DNA of 64,000 bases from Combretum micranthum (taxonomy: Eukaryota; Streptophyta; Magnoliopsida; Myrtales; Combretaceae): positions 806,001 to 870,000 of the forward strand of contig JAMXBD010000362.1 of NCBI GenBank assembly GCA_024138025.1, written 5' to 3'. Shown one piece after another: positions 1 through 11,984 of the stretch. Each line of letters begins with the position of its first letter. Position 1 is the first letter of the stretch. The notes beneath the pieces were generated by a model. That model ran no database searches, was not told the DNA's origin, and saw only the letters and a list, made by a program, of their open reading frames with translations. The position numbers and the translations under genes are program-made.

Positions 1-1168
1 TTTGCCCCACAACAGCCAAATATGTAAAACCCAATATTGTTCTTGCAAGATTTTTGTGCTTAGTATGTAATATTCATCTTTAATTTCATATTATTTCTTT
101 TGAGTATATGCTTAATGTTTATATTTATGGAGAAATAATTATCTTAACTTATGGTTTGTGAATCTAAGACTTGATTCGTGCAATTTCAAACGTATTTTAA
201 TTGAATATTAACTAAGTACTTTTATTTAGTAGCTTGAACTTATTTTCATAGGTCTAATTGTGTGGTGCACCTTTTAGATTCATATTTGATTTTAATTAAA
301 CAAAGTAAGAGATAGTTCTTTTAAATAGATCTAGGCTACTAAAGAAGTTGCTCATAGTCATGTAGAGATAGGGATGGTAAATCTGTCACTTGGTTTAAAT
401 TCATTAAAATGGGTTTTAATCAAATGATTCTTAATCTTTATGCAATCTAGGTTGTTGATAACTTAGGAGGAGATTCTGGTGGTCTGACCTATATCTGAAG
501 TTTCTGACCTTGAAAAAGGTTTTAGCTTTCCTTAGTAAATCTGATAGTATAAGTATACCCAGCAAACAACTCCTTGAGTTTATTAAGAAATCATATGATA
601 AGGATTTAGTGAAGAAAATCCTAAGCTCTATCTTGCATTTACAAACTTATATCCTTAATTTTCTTGAAAAATATATATAATCAGTTTTAACCTTAGCTTT
701 TTTATGTTTATAATGTTCTTCTAAATTTTTATCTGGCTAGATAATAGATGAAGAGTGAGTATGGTAAATGCTAACGATCCCTAAGGAATACGACCTAATA
801 CTTCTTATGCTACGTCGGTAGGTTCACTTACCTATGTTGGTGATTGCAACCAAAGTTGAACAAAACTTATTAACATTTTACAAATTTTTGGAAAACGTCA
901 TCTTCGCGTTTTGTTATTAATGTTTTTATACAACTAACCAAGTCATAAAGTCTATCCAAATGTCTATCTATTCAAGTATCTATTGAAACGTTGATTAGAA
1001 TATCTATTTATCAGTCTACATATTTGTCTATCATATTAATAGAAAACCTTGTTGTACACATTTAAAACAGATTCATTTATTATCTTTTAACCTGTTATTA
1101 TCATTAAAATTTATTTAAGAGAACTCAACACCAATCGATCTATTTTCCTACATGTTATGTCATTAATA
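1..1168. other. Intergenic AT-rich DNA, no gene recognised
   Basis: No open frame of useful length and no protein family could be recognised in this stretch. The part around 770-900 has the flavour of the untranslated part of a plant LTR retrotransposon, but I could not pair it with another copy in the window. It ends abruptly where a gypsy polyprotein remnant begins. Confidence 0.4.
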
Positions 1169-1184
1169 GAACTCAACACCAATC
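1121..1184. repeat. 16-bp direct repeat at the broken end of a gypsy remnant
   Basis: GAACTCAACACCAATC occurs at 1121-1136 and again at 1169-1184, 48 bp apart. The second copy touches the first readable codons of the gypsy integrase remnant. This looks like a repair scar (template slippage or filler DNA) at a deletion breakpoint. The mechanism is inference. Confidence 0.6.
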
Positions 1185-1775
1185 CATTGGGATGAAGTTA
1201 GTGATAGACAGGTTTTGGGACCAGAATTGGTACAAGATGCTATTGACAAAGTCAAGTTAATCAGATAAAGGTTATAAGCTGCTTAAGATCATTAGAAAAG
1301 CTATTTTGACAAGTTAAGAAGACCTTTAGAATTTCAAGTGGGAGAGCATATTTTGTTGAAAATATCACCAACTAAGGGTGTTGTTAGATTTAGCTTAAGA
1401 GGAAAGTTAAATCTTAGATATGTGGGACCGTATGAGATTCTATAAAAGATAGGCGATGTGGCATATAGATTAGCTTTACTGCCTATTTTGGAAGGAGTAC
1501 ACAAGGTGTTCCATGTATCTATGCTAAGAAAGCATGTTAAAGATGATGAGGAGATAATAACATTGGAACTGTTGGAAGTACATCCAAATCTAACCACAAT
1601 CAAAAAGCAAGTGAAGATTGTAGACACCAAATAAAAGATTTTGAGAAAAAAGTGATCAAGTATGTAAAGGTACAGTAGATAAGTCAATCAGAATGGGAAG
1701 CTACTTGGGAACTAGAAGAGAAAATGATGACAAAATACCCAGATCTTTTTAACAATCCAGATAACTTTTGAGGGT
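1185..1775 (+). pseudogene. Ty3/gypsy integrase C-terminus and chromodomain remnant
   Basis: Frames on the + strand read as the C-terminal end of a chromovirus polyprotein. First comes the linker after the integrase core (HWDEVSDRQVLGPELVQ), then the GPY/F-type module (LLKISPTKG, LRYVGPYEIL, GVHKVFHVSMLRKHV), then the chromodomain tail (WEATWELEEKMMTKYPDLF). In-frame stops interrupt it, for example after LRYVGPYEIL. The upstream gag, protease, RT and integrase core are absent, so the element is truncated at about 1185. It sits directly before the polypurine tract and the LTR that starts at 1802, which fits the 3' end of a + strand element. Confidence 0.8.
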
Positions 1776-1801
1776 AAAAGTTTTTTTTAGGAGAGGAGAG
1801 A

Positions 1802-3424
1802 TATAATATAAAGATAAATAAGTTATGAGTAAGGGTAATATTGTCAATTAATATAAAATAAGAGGTTAACATAGTAAAAAATCTAAATATAATTGTATTT
1901 TGATCACATGACAGACATATGATGGAAGGTAGAAATTTTACATCGAACACTGACTTTAACACCGTCAGCGTAGGGTTCAACACAGCTGACGTACGTTAAT
2001 GTGGTTTTAGTAGTGTAGAGCTAGTGTTGGATTAAGAGAAATCGAGTAAAAATTTAGATACGCTACCAGCGTTAGAGGGTACATCGTCGGCGTACATGCC
2101 AGCGTACCTTTGATGAAAAATGACTTGAGATGACTTTCACACCGATACGATACTAGTGTTTATGTTTACGCCGCTGGCCTTGGGCTTACGCCGTCGGGGC
2201 ACAATATAAAAAGTGCCAGCATTTGTGTGCGGCAAATGAAGAGTTGCACGATTTATGTATTTCAATCAAGGAAAAGGTGTAGATTTATGTTTATTTTGAA
2301 ATTAGGGTTTTAGATGATAGATGCGATTATGATTATTTGATGGTGAATATTATTGAAGTTGTTTTTGTTTGCATTATCAGGTTTTGGTGAATTAAGGTTG
2401 TGTTATAAAGGATATTTGATAATTTAAAGTCCTGTTCTTTGGAAATTGATTTAGGTACAACCTTACCTTATTTGTTGTATGTGCTTGTAGGTTTAGAATT
2501 GCTTATTGTATGTGCTTGTAGGTTTAGAATTGCTTGTTGCATGTGCTGTAAAGTTAGAATATCAAATCAATCTAATTTTATCTAGCTTATTCATTTGTTT
2601 TGCTGCTTGTGATTGGATGTTGTTAGTAAAGACCATTCAGAGTGTGATACTAATGCTAAAAATCTGATAATTTATGTGTGAGGGTATCCCGATTGGACTC
2701 GTACATAGAAATGATTTTTGATAGATTAAGTTTTGGCAATGTGGCTTCGGGTATGTGGGAGATTCCTAACACCAACATATATAATTATCTATTTTTCTAT
2801 ATGTTTGTTTTTATGGAATCATGATTTACTCTAGATTTGGAACTAGATGCATATGGTTTTGAATTGTGCTGTTTGCCAACTAATCACAAGATAATAAATG
2901 GTGTTTGTTACATTAGAAATAGTTGCATGTGATTATGTATGTTGTGTGTGATATGCATTTATATATGGTTTGGCGTACTGGGCTTTTTCCTCATTCCTTT
3001 CATTATTAAGGGATAGAAGAAGATAGGTGATTTATGATCTATCAGGATATGATACCTTTGTAAATAATGGGGAGGACGATAGTGGATTTGATTTACCAGC
3101 TGAGTCCTAAAGATGTGTTGGTTTAAGGATAGTTGTGGAAGACTAAAATAAAGTTTTATATGTTTTATCAGTTTAAGAATGTTTTAATATTTTGTTTTCT
3201 TTTATGTTATAAAATTTGGTTTTTGTTGGCTTTGGTTCATGCCAACAAGATTTTCCTTTTAAGGAGTTTGTTTTTCATGAGATATCTTGAACATATACCC
3301 TTTATGAGAATATTGGAGATTTATATTTTGTTTATTTGTGGTTTAGAGTTTTGTAGCTATGGCGTGTTCTTATAAAGAGAATGACACATGGCGGGTTGTA
3401 ATGCTTCTAGATTAGGGCGTTACA
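1802..3424 (+). repeat. Family A LTR, copy 1 (3' LTR of gypsy remnant)
   Basis: A purine-rich tract (AGGAGAGGAGAGA, 1789-1801) precedes it, as expected for a polypurine tract next to a 3' LTR. The start TATAATATAAAGATAAATAA aligns with the starts of the copies at 32282 and 44799. The end, ACATGGCGGGTTGTAAT followed by GGGCGTTACA, matches the ends of those copies, including the GGGCGTTACA / GGGCATTACA terminus. All three share internal landmarks such as a GGGRARGCGATAGTGG-like block and several small GC-rich patches. The initial TG has decayed to TA. The 5' part of this element is missing from the window. Confidence 0.7.
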
Positions 3425-4530
3425 ATTTCATCAGCATCTTCCCATTTTGGCTTTAGGCTTAGTTCTAATTCCCATCAAATACTTTCTTTTTTCTATTTTT
3501 CGCCAATGCTTAACAATTTATAATTACTTAGCATGTGAGTTAGGGTTTTGGAGAATCTTTTATCATTTGAGTGGTAAAGGAAGACAATGGTTTTAGCAAG
3601 GATTATGTTTTATAAAGATTTTAATCAAAATTAAGTTTCATCTTTCCCTTTATTATTATAATTTATAGCTATCTATATCATTATTGATGATGTCTATTAT
3701 TGTATCACAAATGTCATGCCCTACCAAAATGGAAGTATACAAAACTACACTAAATTCTATAAATAAAGTAGATTTATGATAATTTTCTAGAGTAAAACCA
3801 TTTAGTGAGACTAAGGTTATACTAAAAGGTAGATCCAATTGTAAACAAAACAGAACCAGACTATATCGAAATTTTCGTTCTTTTTTGAAAAAGTTTAATT
3901 CATGGTTTTGTTCAATAAAGAATAAATGATTCACAGTTTGATTCGAGACCCTGAACCGAACCATATTGTTCGAACCAAACAAAACAATTTTGCATATAAG
4001 GAAAAATCCAAACATATTATTTTTTTCCTTTTAGTTGTTCTATTATTTAATTTTAATTATTTTAAATTTTTTTAGTTAGATATGTATTATTCATTAAAAT
4101 GAAATTAGATTGGTCATATCATGTTTAATTGCAGTGGTGTGCCTACAGATAAGATAATTTTTAGATTTTAAACTCTAGTATTCTAAACATTTATTTTTTC
4201 CTTTGTCTTACTAATTAATTTATTTCTATTACTTAGTTACTTAGTTATTTATATAATTGATAATGCCTTAATTAGAAGTATACAACAAATTAAAGTTTGC
4301 AACTCATATGGGGATAGCATATTATTGTTTTATCGAGTATAGTATATCACTATAATTTAGGACAATTCAAAAAAATGAGACTGATATATGATGATAATTT
4401 TATAATGGATGAAATCAGGATAAGGAAAAAATAATAATATTTTAATTAGTAATTACAAAAATTCCATTAAGGCAAAAATAAAACTAAAAATAGGCAAATT
4501 GAACTAGTCTTTTGAATATATGGGCTTGAA
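3425..4530. other. Intergenic, no gene or clear repeat
   Basis: AT-rich sequence with only short chance frames. Around 3940-3990 there are repeated CCGAACCATA / TTCGAACC motifs that recur at 5925-5990 in related form, suggesting pieces of an old non-autonomous element. Boundaries and class could not be set. Confidence 0.3.
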
Positions 4531-4536
4531 GCAATT

Positions 4537-4715
4537 AACCCATCTCTTTAACAAACAAGTTTAGTATAACTATAATAAACTCATTTCTTATAAAGATGAT
4601 TTCATGTTTTAACTCATCTCTTTAGGAAATGACTTTGAGACAATTTCATTCAACTCGTTTCTTTAATAGACGAGTTCAACACAACATAAACTTATCTTTC
4701 GAAGAGATGAGTTCA
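4537..4715. repeat. Array of five imperfect palindromes (about 38-bp spacing)
   Basis: Five related units start at about 4537, 4578, 4611, 4652 and 4689. Each begins AAC(T/C)CATCTCTTT-like and most end in a near inverse copy such as GACGAGTT or GAGATGAGTT. The clearest are AACTCGT..ACGAGTT at 4652-4676 and CTTATCTTTCGAAGAGATGAG at about 4691-4711. Each could form a small hairpin. No coding potential and no protein-binding role is visible. Confidence 0.55.
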
Positions 4716-4739
4716 ATTTGCATAGTTTTGGGATTATTT

Positions 4740-5680
4740 TTGCCTCAATAACTCGAGGTAAATGAGTAACCCTATCATACAAGGAATCCGCATAAACTCT
4801 ACTCAATCGGGTAGGGTTTGGGTAAGTATAAAGAGCCATAGGGTACGGTATGTGTATAAATTTTTTAGAACCTGCTCTCACAGGATAAGTATAGATATAA
4901 GGTCTTCATACCCTATGCCCACACTAGAACTATACTGTATTATAGAAGATAAAGGTTATAGGGTATCATGTATCCACCTAGTTAAATATTATATAATAAT
5001 ATAAATATATAATAAATAAATAATGATATTTCATATTTTATTTTGCAATCACTTATATCCAAGATAATTACTTATAGACTACATTCCACAAAGTTTTATT
5101 ATATATAGAAGGATTTGTATTTTATTCTAGAATGACTTGTTATTTTTATTTTGGAAGAACTATGGTTGTATGTATCTACTTGAGCTCCCAAATTATATAA
5201 AGATCTTGTTTATATTATAACGTCAATCAATATATAAAAATAGTTACAAAGTCTTTAATTATGGAATTTGGTGCAAATTTTATTATTTTTTTAATATCAT
5301 GTAAATAGGTTCCATAGGTATTTGTCATGGGTTTCAACTTTTGTGTATATAAAACTTGTGATATTAACAAATTATTTTTTAAACTTCTTTCCACATGTTG
5401 TTATATTGAATGTATGAAAATAAAATACAAATACAAATACAAATACATAATACATGAAAATATATCAAAGACTATAAACTTGATGTTTTAAAAAGAAAGA
5501 AAGAATATAGAGATTTTGTAAAATAAATAAATAAATCTATAGAGTACAGGATGGGTACAAAATATCACATAATAGATTCCAAGTACGAAATTTAATACTT
5601 TATACCTTATAGAATAGGGTACGAGTTGTGCTTCATACTCTACCCACATTGTACCCAGTCACCCCTATTAGTGACATTTT
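4740..5680. repeat. Possible decayed MITE with GGGTAC-type repeats
   Basis: Both ends of this AT-rich stretch carry multiple GGGTA / TACCC motifs (4755-4980 and 5545-5670). The right end read on the reverse strand (AGGGGTGACTGGGTA) resembles the left end (CGAGGTAAATGAGTA). This is the general look of a hAT-type non-autonomous element. I could not find a convincing target duplication, so boundaries are approximate. Confidence 0.3.
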
Positions 5681-6519
5681 TGTAATTTTTTAAAAAATAT
5701 TATTATTTTTTTCTTTTTCTAAATGAAATCTCTCATGTATTATAAGTCTTACATATATATTTGGGTAAATAATTAATTTTAAATATTATTATTTATATTT
5801 GTATTGGTGATAAGACATATGTAATTAGAGTTTTTTGATAAAATATATTTTTATTTTAAAAATAAAAAATAATTCAAACTTCACATCGAACTGTTTTTTA
5901 TTTTTAAGAAAATTACGAACCGAACCATATAACTATATTCAAATTTAGGAGAAACGAATCGTAATATATGATTCGATTTGGTTTGGGGACTTGGACCAAA
6001 CCGCATTGACTGCTTCCACTAATTGAGATATTTAAGATGTCAATGAATGATGAATGTATGACAATCTTATATCTTATGTTTTAATTACCTGTGGATTTTG
6101 ATTGTGTCTGAACTATGGTTCATCTAACTTATTCATATACTATCTTATATCTCTATATGGACAAATTATATTATCCTAGTGGTTTGGTCTTGGAAAACCC
6201 AGAAACTACACATATAAGGTTAAGTCCAATGGTTGGGAAAATGAGGAGTTCCTTTGATTCTCAATTGTTCAATTGGTAAACTTATGTGTGTGTGTATTTA
6301 AAGTATTAATAAATTAAAGATGGGGAATTAATGGCTCTCGTAATAATAATAGACAAAAAGGAAAGCGCAAGGGAATGAAAGTGAAAAGCTGACACGGCGC
6401 AAACAGGGACCGTTAAGCTAGCCGGCGCCAAGATTCGTTAGGACATTTTCAGTCTTAAATTTCCTTAGATCCCACCTGTCTTTCCCCCTGTTTGTTTTTT
6501 TACGCTTAGTACCTCAACT
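5681..6519. other. Upstream region of the response regulator gene
   Basis: No coding region. A TATA-like TATTTAAA lies at 6295-6302 next to a short TG repeat, about 370 bp before the start codon. It is a weak promoter candidate only. The stretch 5880-6010 contains CCGAACC / GGTTTGG motifs that look like the end of a decayed small repeat. Confidence 0.3.
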
Positions 6520-6666
6520 CCACCCTCTTGTCTTCTTTTTGTTTCACCTTCATCCTTTTTCCTTCCGAACTCTTCCAACATCTTAGTACAAAACTACAAA
6601 ACAACTCTCTCTCTCTCGCTTCCCTCCCTTCCCCCTCCCTCTCCGTCCTTGTTGACACTACTTTTG
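6520..6666 (+). promoter_or_regulatory. CT-rich 5' leader of the response regulator gene
   Basis: The 60 bp before the start codon are almost pure pyrimidine, with a (CT)n run at about 6605-6617 followed by a CCCTCCC-type stretch. Pyrimidine-rich leaders are common in plant genes near the transcription start. The exact transcription start is not visible. Confidence 0.5.
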
Positions 6667-9600
6667 ATGATGATGGTAACAGATAACTGTTTCTCTTCAC
6701 CCAGAAACGATTCTTTTCCTGCCGGTTTACGTGTTCTTGTTGTCGATGATGATCCAACTTGGTTAAAGATTCTTGAGAAGATGCTTAAGAAATGTTTTTA
6801 TGAAGGTCAGCCTTTTTTTTTTTTTTTGGGTGTCCTCTTTTTCTTTTATCCTCTGTCTCTCTCTTTTTAATTTGGTGTGTTCATTTCACGGATCATTAAT
6901 TTGTCTTTTGCATCTTTTAAGAGCACACTAGAAAAAAATACTTATAACAAACTCCAGATGCTGGAACATGCTCGGGATTGAAATTCATATATCCGTCTTT
7001 AATATCCTAATTATTCTCTAAATCGGTTTCTTCATATTGAGGAATTCGATTTTTCTAGTGTTGTGTTACTGAATGTATATTTTGGTACAAGAAAAAACAA
7101 AAAAATTACTTGCCTTGATTCCAAAGATTAATTAGAAACCATGTATATATGCATTGGCGAAACGTTCAAAAACATCATTTTAATGTTATGATGGATCTAA
7201 TTTAGCCATATAAAATTTACTTAGTTTAGCTACCAGTCAGGTCCCCTTAGCACGAGTTTGAATAATTTAATTGATGCACTTAGTTCAAGAGATGATTTAT
7301 AAGGGGCATCGAGTTGGAATAAGCTCCATTCTTCATGTTCCCCTTCTTATATCCGCACTAAGGATAGTGTATTTCCTTCCCTTGGTTTTGGTCACATATT
7401 GATTGTGGGTGAAGTATCCACCATATTGTTCTCTCCAATAGATTTTCAAAGGTGAAGTGACAAAGACTTTGTGTAAAAAGAAAATCAACACGAACTCAAC
7501 TGTTGCATTCTACTATAGCTCAAAGAGGAACCTATATGATTACTGACCTACATCTTCTAGCTGACATCTAGGCGAAAACCCGTGAAAGAATTAAAACTAG
7601 AAAGCCCTTCTGAAACTGTTGATGCTTTTTTTGGCTGCATATATAATGTTTTTCAGCTTATTAATAGGTAAGCTTCTGGTAAACATAATATCTTTTTGCC
7701 GCTATGGCCCTTCTTTGTCATCCTGACATTTTTGCTTTGATTCAACCTGTTTTGCAGTGACTACATGTGGTTTAGCCAGAGACGCATTGAACCTGCTTCG
7801 TGAAAAGAAGGATGGGTATGATATTGTTATAAGTGATGTCAATATGCCCGACATGGATGGATTTAAACTACTAGAACATGTGGGCCTCGAGATGGATCTT
7901 CCTGTGATAAGTGGGTTCATCTTCTTTGTTTTGATGTATATAAATTAATGTGGACATAGTCAGTTGCTGACAATTTTTGTATGTGGCCAGTGATGTCAGT
8001 TGATGGGGAGACAAGTAGAGTGATGAAAGGCGTTCAGCATGGGGCATGTGATTATCTCCTTAAGCCTATAAGAATGAAAGAGCTCCGCAATATATGGCAG
8101 CATGTCTTCCGGAAGAGGATAAACGAGGTAAGGGATATTGAAAATCTTGAAGGCGTTGACAGTCTTCAGATGATGAGAAATGGATCTGATGCATCTGATG
8201 ATAGCCGCTTGTATAGTGGAGAGGAGACATTCACATCATCAAAGAAAAGAAAGGACGATTATAAACATGATGACAAAGATTTTAATGAAGCTTCGTCTTC
8301 TACAAAAAAAGCTAGAGTAGTTTGGTCCGTTGATCTTCATCAGAAATTTGTGAAAGCTGTAAATCAGATTGGATATGATAGTAAGTAATGAAAAATGTTT
8401 TCTCACCCTAGATCGCACATGTCTAATTTGCTATTCTAAATTTTCTATGTAATTGATCTGGCGATGATTGGCCTGGGCCAAGTACTTATAATTTCGTGGT
8501 TCACTTTCTGTCTGGCAGAAGTTGGTCCAAAAAGGATACTTGACTTGATGAATGTTCCATGGTTGACACGGGAGAATGTTGCTAGCCACTTGCAGGTAAA
8601 TAGTTCTTCTGAAACATTGAAGATCGTCCGTGATTTATGCTTAGCCATTTGAATTAGGAGCAGTAATTATTAAGTTGATCAGGCAAAATGAATATCCCAC
8701 ATATTACTAGAGCAAGGTGATTTTCCTTCCAAATTTAGTCTCCTGGTGGACACACCTAGTTTTGTACTTATACTACAAAAATATTTTAAATTTCTGTTTT
8801 TTACTTTCCCCAACTTAGTGCTTATTGGAATCACCAATATGCACTAACTTTTTCACTTTCTATAATGTAGAACTTGTCTAATTCTTGATGAAAAGTTTTA
8901 TCACATTCCTGATGCAAATTTTCCGGTTTAGGTGGATGCTGAAAACATGATAAATAATAATTAATTAAAAGTCTTCTTGACATACAGAATTGTTTTCCAT
9001 ATAACAATAGTTCAAGCAGAAACCCTCAATCCCCTTTTTCCTTTTTTTCCTCCCCCAAAAGGAACCCTCAATTGTGGATTTCAGAAAATGTTCTACTACT
9101 AAATTGATAATATTCTCATAAAAAAAAAAAAAAAAAAAAAGCTCTGCATGTACACTCAAAGAAGTCCTTTATTTATTTTACATACATATATACATACAGA
9201 CATATATATTTTTTTTAATTTTTGCATGGGGATTCAATGCACCAATTGAAAATATTCTTTGTGCAGAAGTATCGGCTCTATTTGTCCAGGCTGCAGAAAG
9301 AAAATGATCAGAAAACATCGCTGGGTGGTATGAAACATTCAGATACCGTTAACAAGGAGCCAGCAGGAAGTTTTAGCCCTCAAAAGCCCAGCATGCATCA
9401 GAATGAGCTTGTGAATGAGAGCATTAAATTTTCTGGATACAATCAGTTAGTCCAAAATTTAAACACCAGAGTCCATGAAATCGATTCAAAAGCAATTGCG
9501 TCAATGCCAGCAGAAGCCAAAAGAAGTTTGTATGCTGATGCGCCTGATCGTCACAAGGCTGGGAAATTACAAATGAGCTTTAATCGGCCCTTTTCCCCTC

Positions 9601-10274
9601 TTGATTCAGAATTGAATCACAATGCATTTGATTCTGCCCTTCCAACACATTATTCTTGGAGAGAGGTTTCTGAAGTTCCATTCAGACAAGAGAATGACTC
9701 GCATCTTCACATAGAAGATGGTTTAAAAAACTTAGCCGAGCCTGTTTCACATAATGCTGATCAACTACAGAAAGCTTCATCCATTAGTAGACCCTTTTCA
9801 ACAGACAACAAAATATCTGATTCCGCTGAATATAAGCCTCTACGCGCTGAGTACCGAAGCAGGACCGCCTGCAAGGACAGTCCAACAATAGCAAAAACTG
9901 ACTCTCTCCCAGTCCTCGACAAGTGCCCTCCAATAAAACATCATGGTTTTGAGCCAATTACTAATATTTTGGCAGTTGAAAGTCCAGCCAACACATGTTC
10001 TACTGCTTTGGTGAACTCTGTTCCAAAAGTCCTCACTCCAGGCAACGCATCTCTTTTTGCTACATCATATGGCAATTTTCATGATGCTTGGCTTCAAGGT
10101 GATTCAGCTTCCTTCGGCCTTGGCCTGCAAAATGTAGAATTTGCAGAATATGGAGACCCAGCCTTTATTGCTGGAATTCCCATCAACATTTATGATGCCC
10201 TTAGGTTTGATTATGACCAATTCCCAGACCCAACAGAATTGGCAGTGATAGATCAAGGCCTCTTTATATCATGA
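6667..10274 (+). CDS. ARR11: Type-B two-component response regulator, ARR11-like (five exons)
   Basis: This is a nuclear transcription factor of the cytokinin phosphorelay. Exons: 6667-6805, 7758-7910, 7991-8380, 8519-8595, 9267-10274. All introns are GT-AG and the phases join cleanly to 588 codons plus TGA. The first ATG of an ATGATGATG run was taken as start. Residues about 20-137 form the receiver domain: acidic pair in [10 protein letters not shown] (D27-D28), phospho-acceptor D73 in [12 protein letters not shown], and K122 in LLKPI. A basic KKRK segment follows. Residues about 204-262 form the GARP/Myb-like DNA-binding domain ([29 protein letters not shown]), split by two introns exactly as in plant type-B ARRs. 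The long C-terminal part is the usual variable activation region. The Trp at 32 and [11 protein letters not shown] recall ARR11 rather than ARR1/10/12 from memory. Orthology needs a tree. No stop or frameshift interrupts it, so it looks functional. Confidence 0.92.
6806..7757 (+). other. Intron 1 of the ARR11-like gene
   Basis: The 952-bp intron has donor GTCAGC after the codon start G of Val47 and acceptor TTTTGCAG before TGACTACATG. It contains a T-rich run just after the donor. No inserted mobile element or internal gene was recognised. Confidence 0.85.
8596..9266 (+). other. Intron 4 of the ARR11-like gene
   Basis: The 671-bp intron has donor GTAAAT directly after the CAG codon of SHLQ and acceptor TTTGTGCAG before AAGTATCGG, so it splits the GARP domain in phase 0. 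It contains an A20-class homopolymer near 9121-9140 and a T-rich tract near 9207. No gene inside. Confidence 0.85.
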
Positions 10275-10760
10275 TTAGCTTCGCCTGTTCATCATTAACC
10301 CACCTTTAAGTTTACTTCAAACTAGGATTGGGTGTTATTTCTATGACCCTTCAAGATTGGATGCTGAAACTGAAACTATGTACATTAGAAGTCTAGCTGA
10401 TGCTAAGGCAGAATAAGTTAATTTCTCTGAACCACTCAGAATAAATCATGGTCTTCAGATTTTTGTAGGTATGATGCCGTAATGCTGCTAATGGATGAAC
10501 GAGAAGGAGTTTTAGCTGGTAGTCCTCGAAATCTTTTGTAAATAAGGTCACTGGGAACTATGTGTCGTGGTCTAATATGCATCGTCTTGAGCTGGATTCA
10601 TTACCTTCAATACAGTACAATTGACATTGCAGTTTGTTCTGGAATTCTGTCATAACAATGATGTTGTTCTAGACTGTTTTAATATTGCATACCGCATAGT
10701 GGATAGCGTAGAGTCCATGTATGCAAGAAATCTGTGGTACGAGGACCTTTTCAGTCTCCA
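10275..10760 (+). other. Probable 3' UTR of the ARR11-like gene
   Basis: The stretch after the stop has gene-like base composition and no frame. AATAAA at 10440-10445 is a candidate polyadenylation signal, and an AATAAG variant lies near 10541. The true end is not visible from sequence alone. Confidence 0.45.
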
Positions 10761-10869
10761 ATCATTGAAAATTGAAACATGATAAGAAAAAGAAATTTGA
10801 AAATCCAACACTTACATGCACCCTTGATGAGCATTAGCTAGCTAGGAAGTTATAATTTTTAAAGAAAAT

Positions 10870-11035
10870 CGACCATTTCCACGCAGAACTGATCATTTTT
10901 GGACGGCAGCCTTGCCGTGCGTCCGCTGTTGCGGCCATGGGAGGACTGAAGGAGCACCACCTGGGATGGTGTTCCGACAAGGGCTCGACACTGGAAGGCC
11001 ACCGGAGAGTACCGTGCGGTGAGCCCTGTATTTTG
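10870..11035. other. Small GC-rich island of unknown origin
   Basis: About 160 bp rich in GC (GGACGGCAGCCTTGCCGTGC, GCGGCCATGGGAGGACTGAA) stand out from AT-rich flanks. Short frames run through it on both strands (for example 10937-11119 + and 10834-11166 -), but they continue into low-complexity AT sequence and match no family I know. It may be a fragment of a retrotransposon leader or an exon relic. Confidence 0.3.
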
Positions 11036-11984
11036 CCCCGTTTTTGTAATAATTTATTAAAAAAACTTAAATTATATAAACAAGAAAATGATGAAAATTT
11101 TATGAGATTCATTATCTGAAATGTTTTTTTTTTTTTTTTCGCTGGAATTATGTGACGTTGATTCAATCGGGATTATCATATTTGCATAATGTCAACTTCC
11201 TTTTATAATTGCTCTGTTTTGACGAATTTTTAGGTCTATATTGGAACGTGTAAATGATATTGTTTCCTAAGTTCAAAAAAAAAAGAATGATATTGTTTCC
11301 GATTGGCCAAATTTCTATGTGATCCTCGTAGCATGTAAAATCTAGATTATATTCATGTAAATGTTCTCGAACTTTAATGTTGAATAGCAAGTGAATTTTA
11401 CACTGATTAACGCTGTAATTTTGAGAAAAATTGGAAAAATTAATAATTCTGATGTAATGTTTATTGAGCCTCACCTTATATCGCTTCTCAATGAAAACAG
11501 TAATGTCTAGAATTTTTTACAAACATAAAGTAATTTTTAGGGTAAATATGTTTTACCTCATTTGCAATTAGTTGACCAATGAAACTTCTTTTAACAAAGA
11601 ACTAATCGAGATTACTTTTATTATGTATCATCTAAAATAGACCATTAAATGTGCACATGGCAGTTACAAATTAAATAAATAAATAAAATTAAACAAACAA
11701 ACCACTTTCCCTTCCTCTAAACATATCTAGCACAAACAACTAAAGAAAACTTACCTATGTTTCATTGAATCCTTCAACTTCATCTCTATCCTAAGGATTT
11801 TCTCTCTCAAAAAACCCTCACTTGCTCTCTATAATTCATCTTTCTCCAAACTCCATCTTGTTCATGAGACTTTCTCTCTCTAGAAATCCATTTACTCCTC
11901 CATTATCTCTCTAAAATTAAAAAGAGAAATACAACACAACATAAAATAGAGGGGTATATCAGACCACCATGGCGGGGCTGGGAC
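11036..11984. other. Intergenic, no gene recognised
   Basis: AT-rich, with homopolymer runs and pyrimidine-rich segments near 11790-11900 (CTCTCTC type). Nothing codes. The stretch ends at the left LTR of the 13.6-kb gypsy element, whose 5 bp flank here is GGGAC. Confidence 0.4.

Noticed and set aside
3133..3375. 80-codon hydrophobic + strand frame
   Set aside because: It lies inside the family A LTR and reflects T-rich sequence, not a membrane protein gene.
10834..11166. 110-codon minus-strand frame over the GC-rich island
   Set aside because: It runs from the island into homopolymer A/T sequence and has no family resemblance; kept only as an unexplained island.
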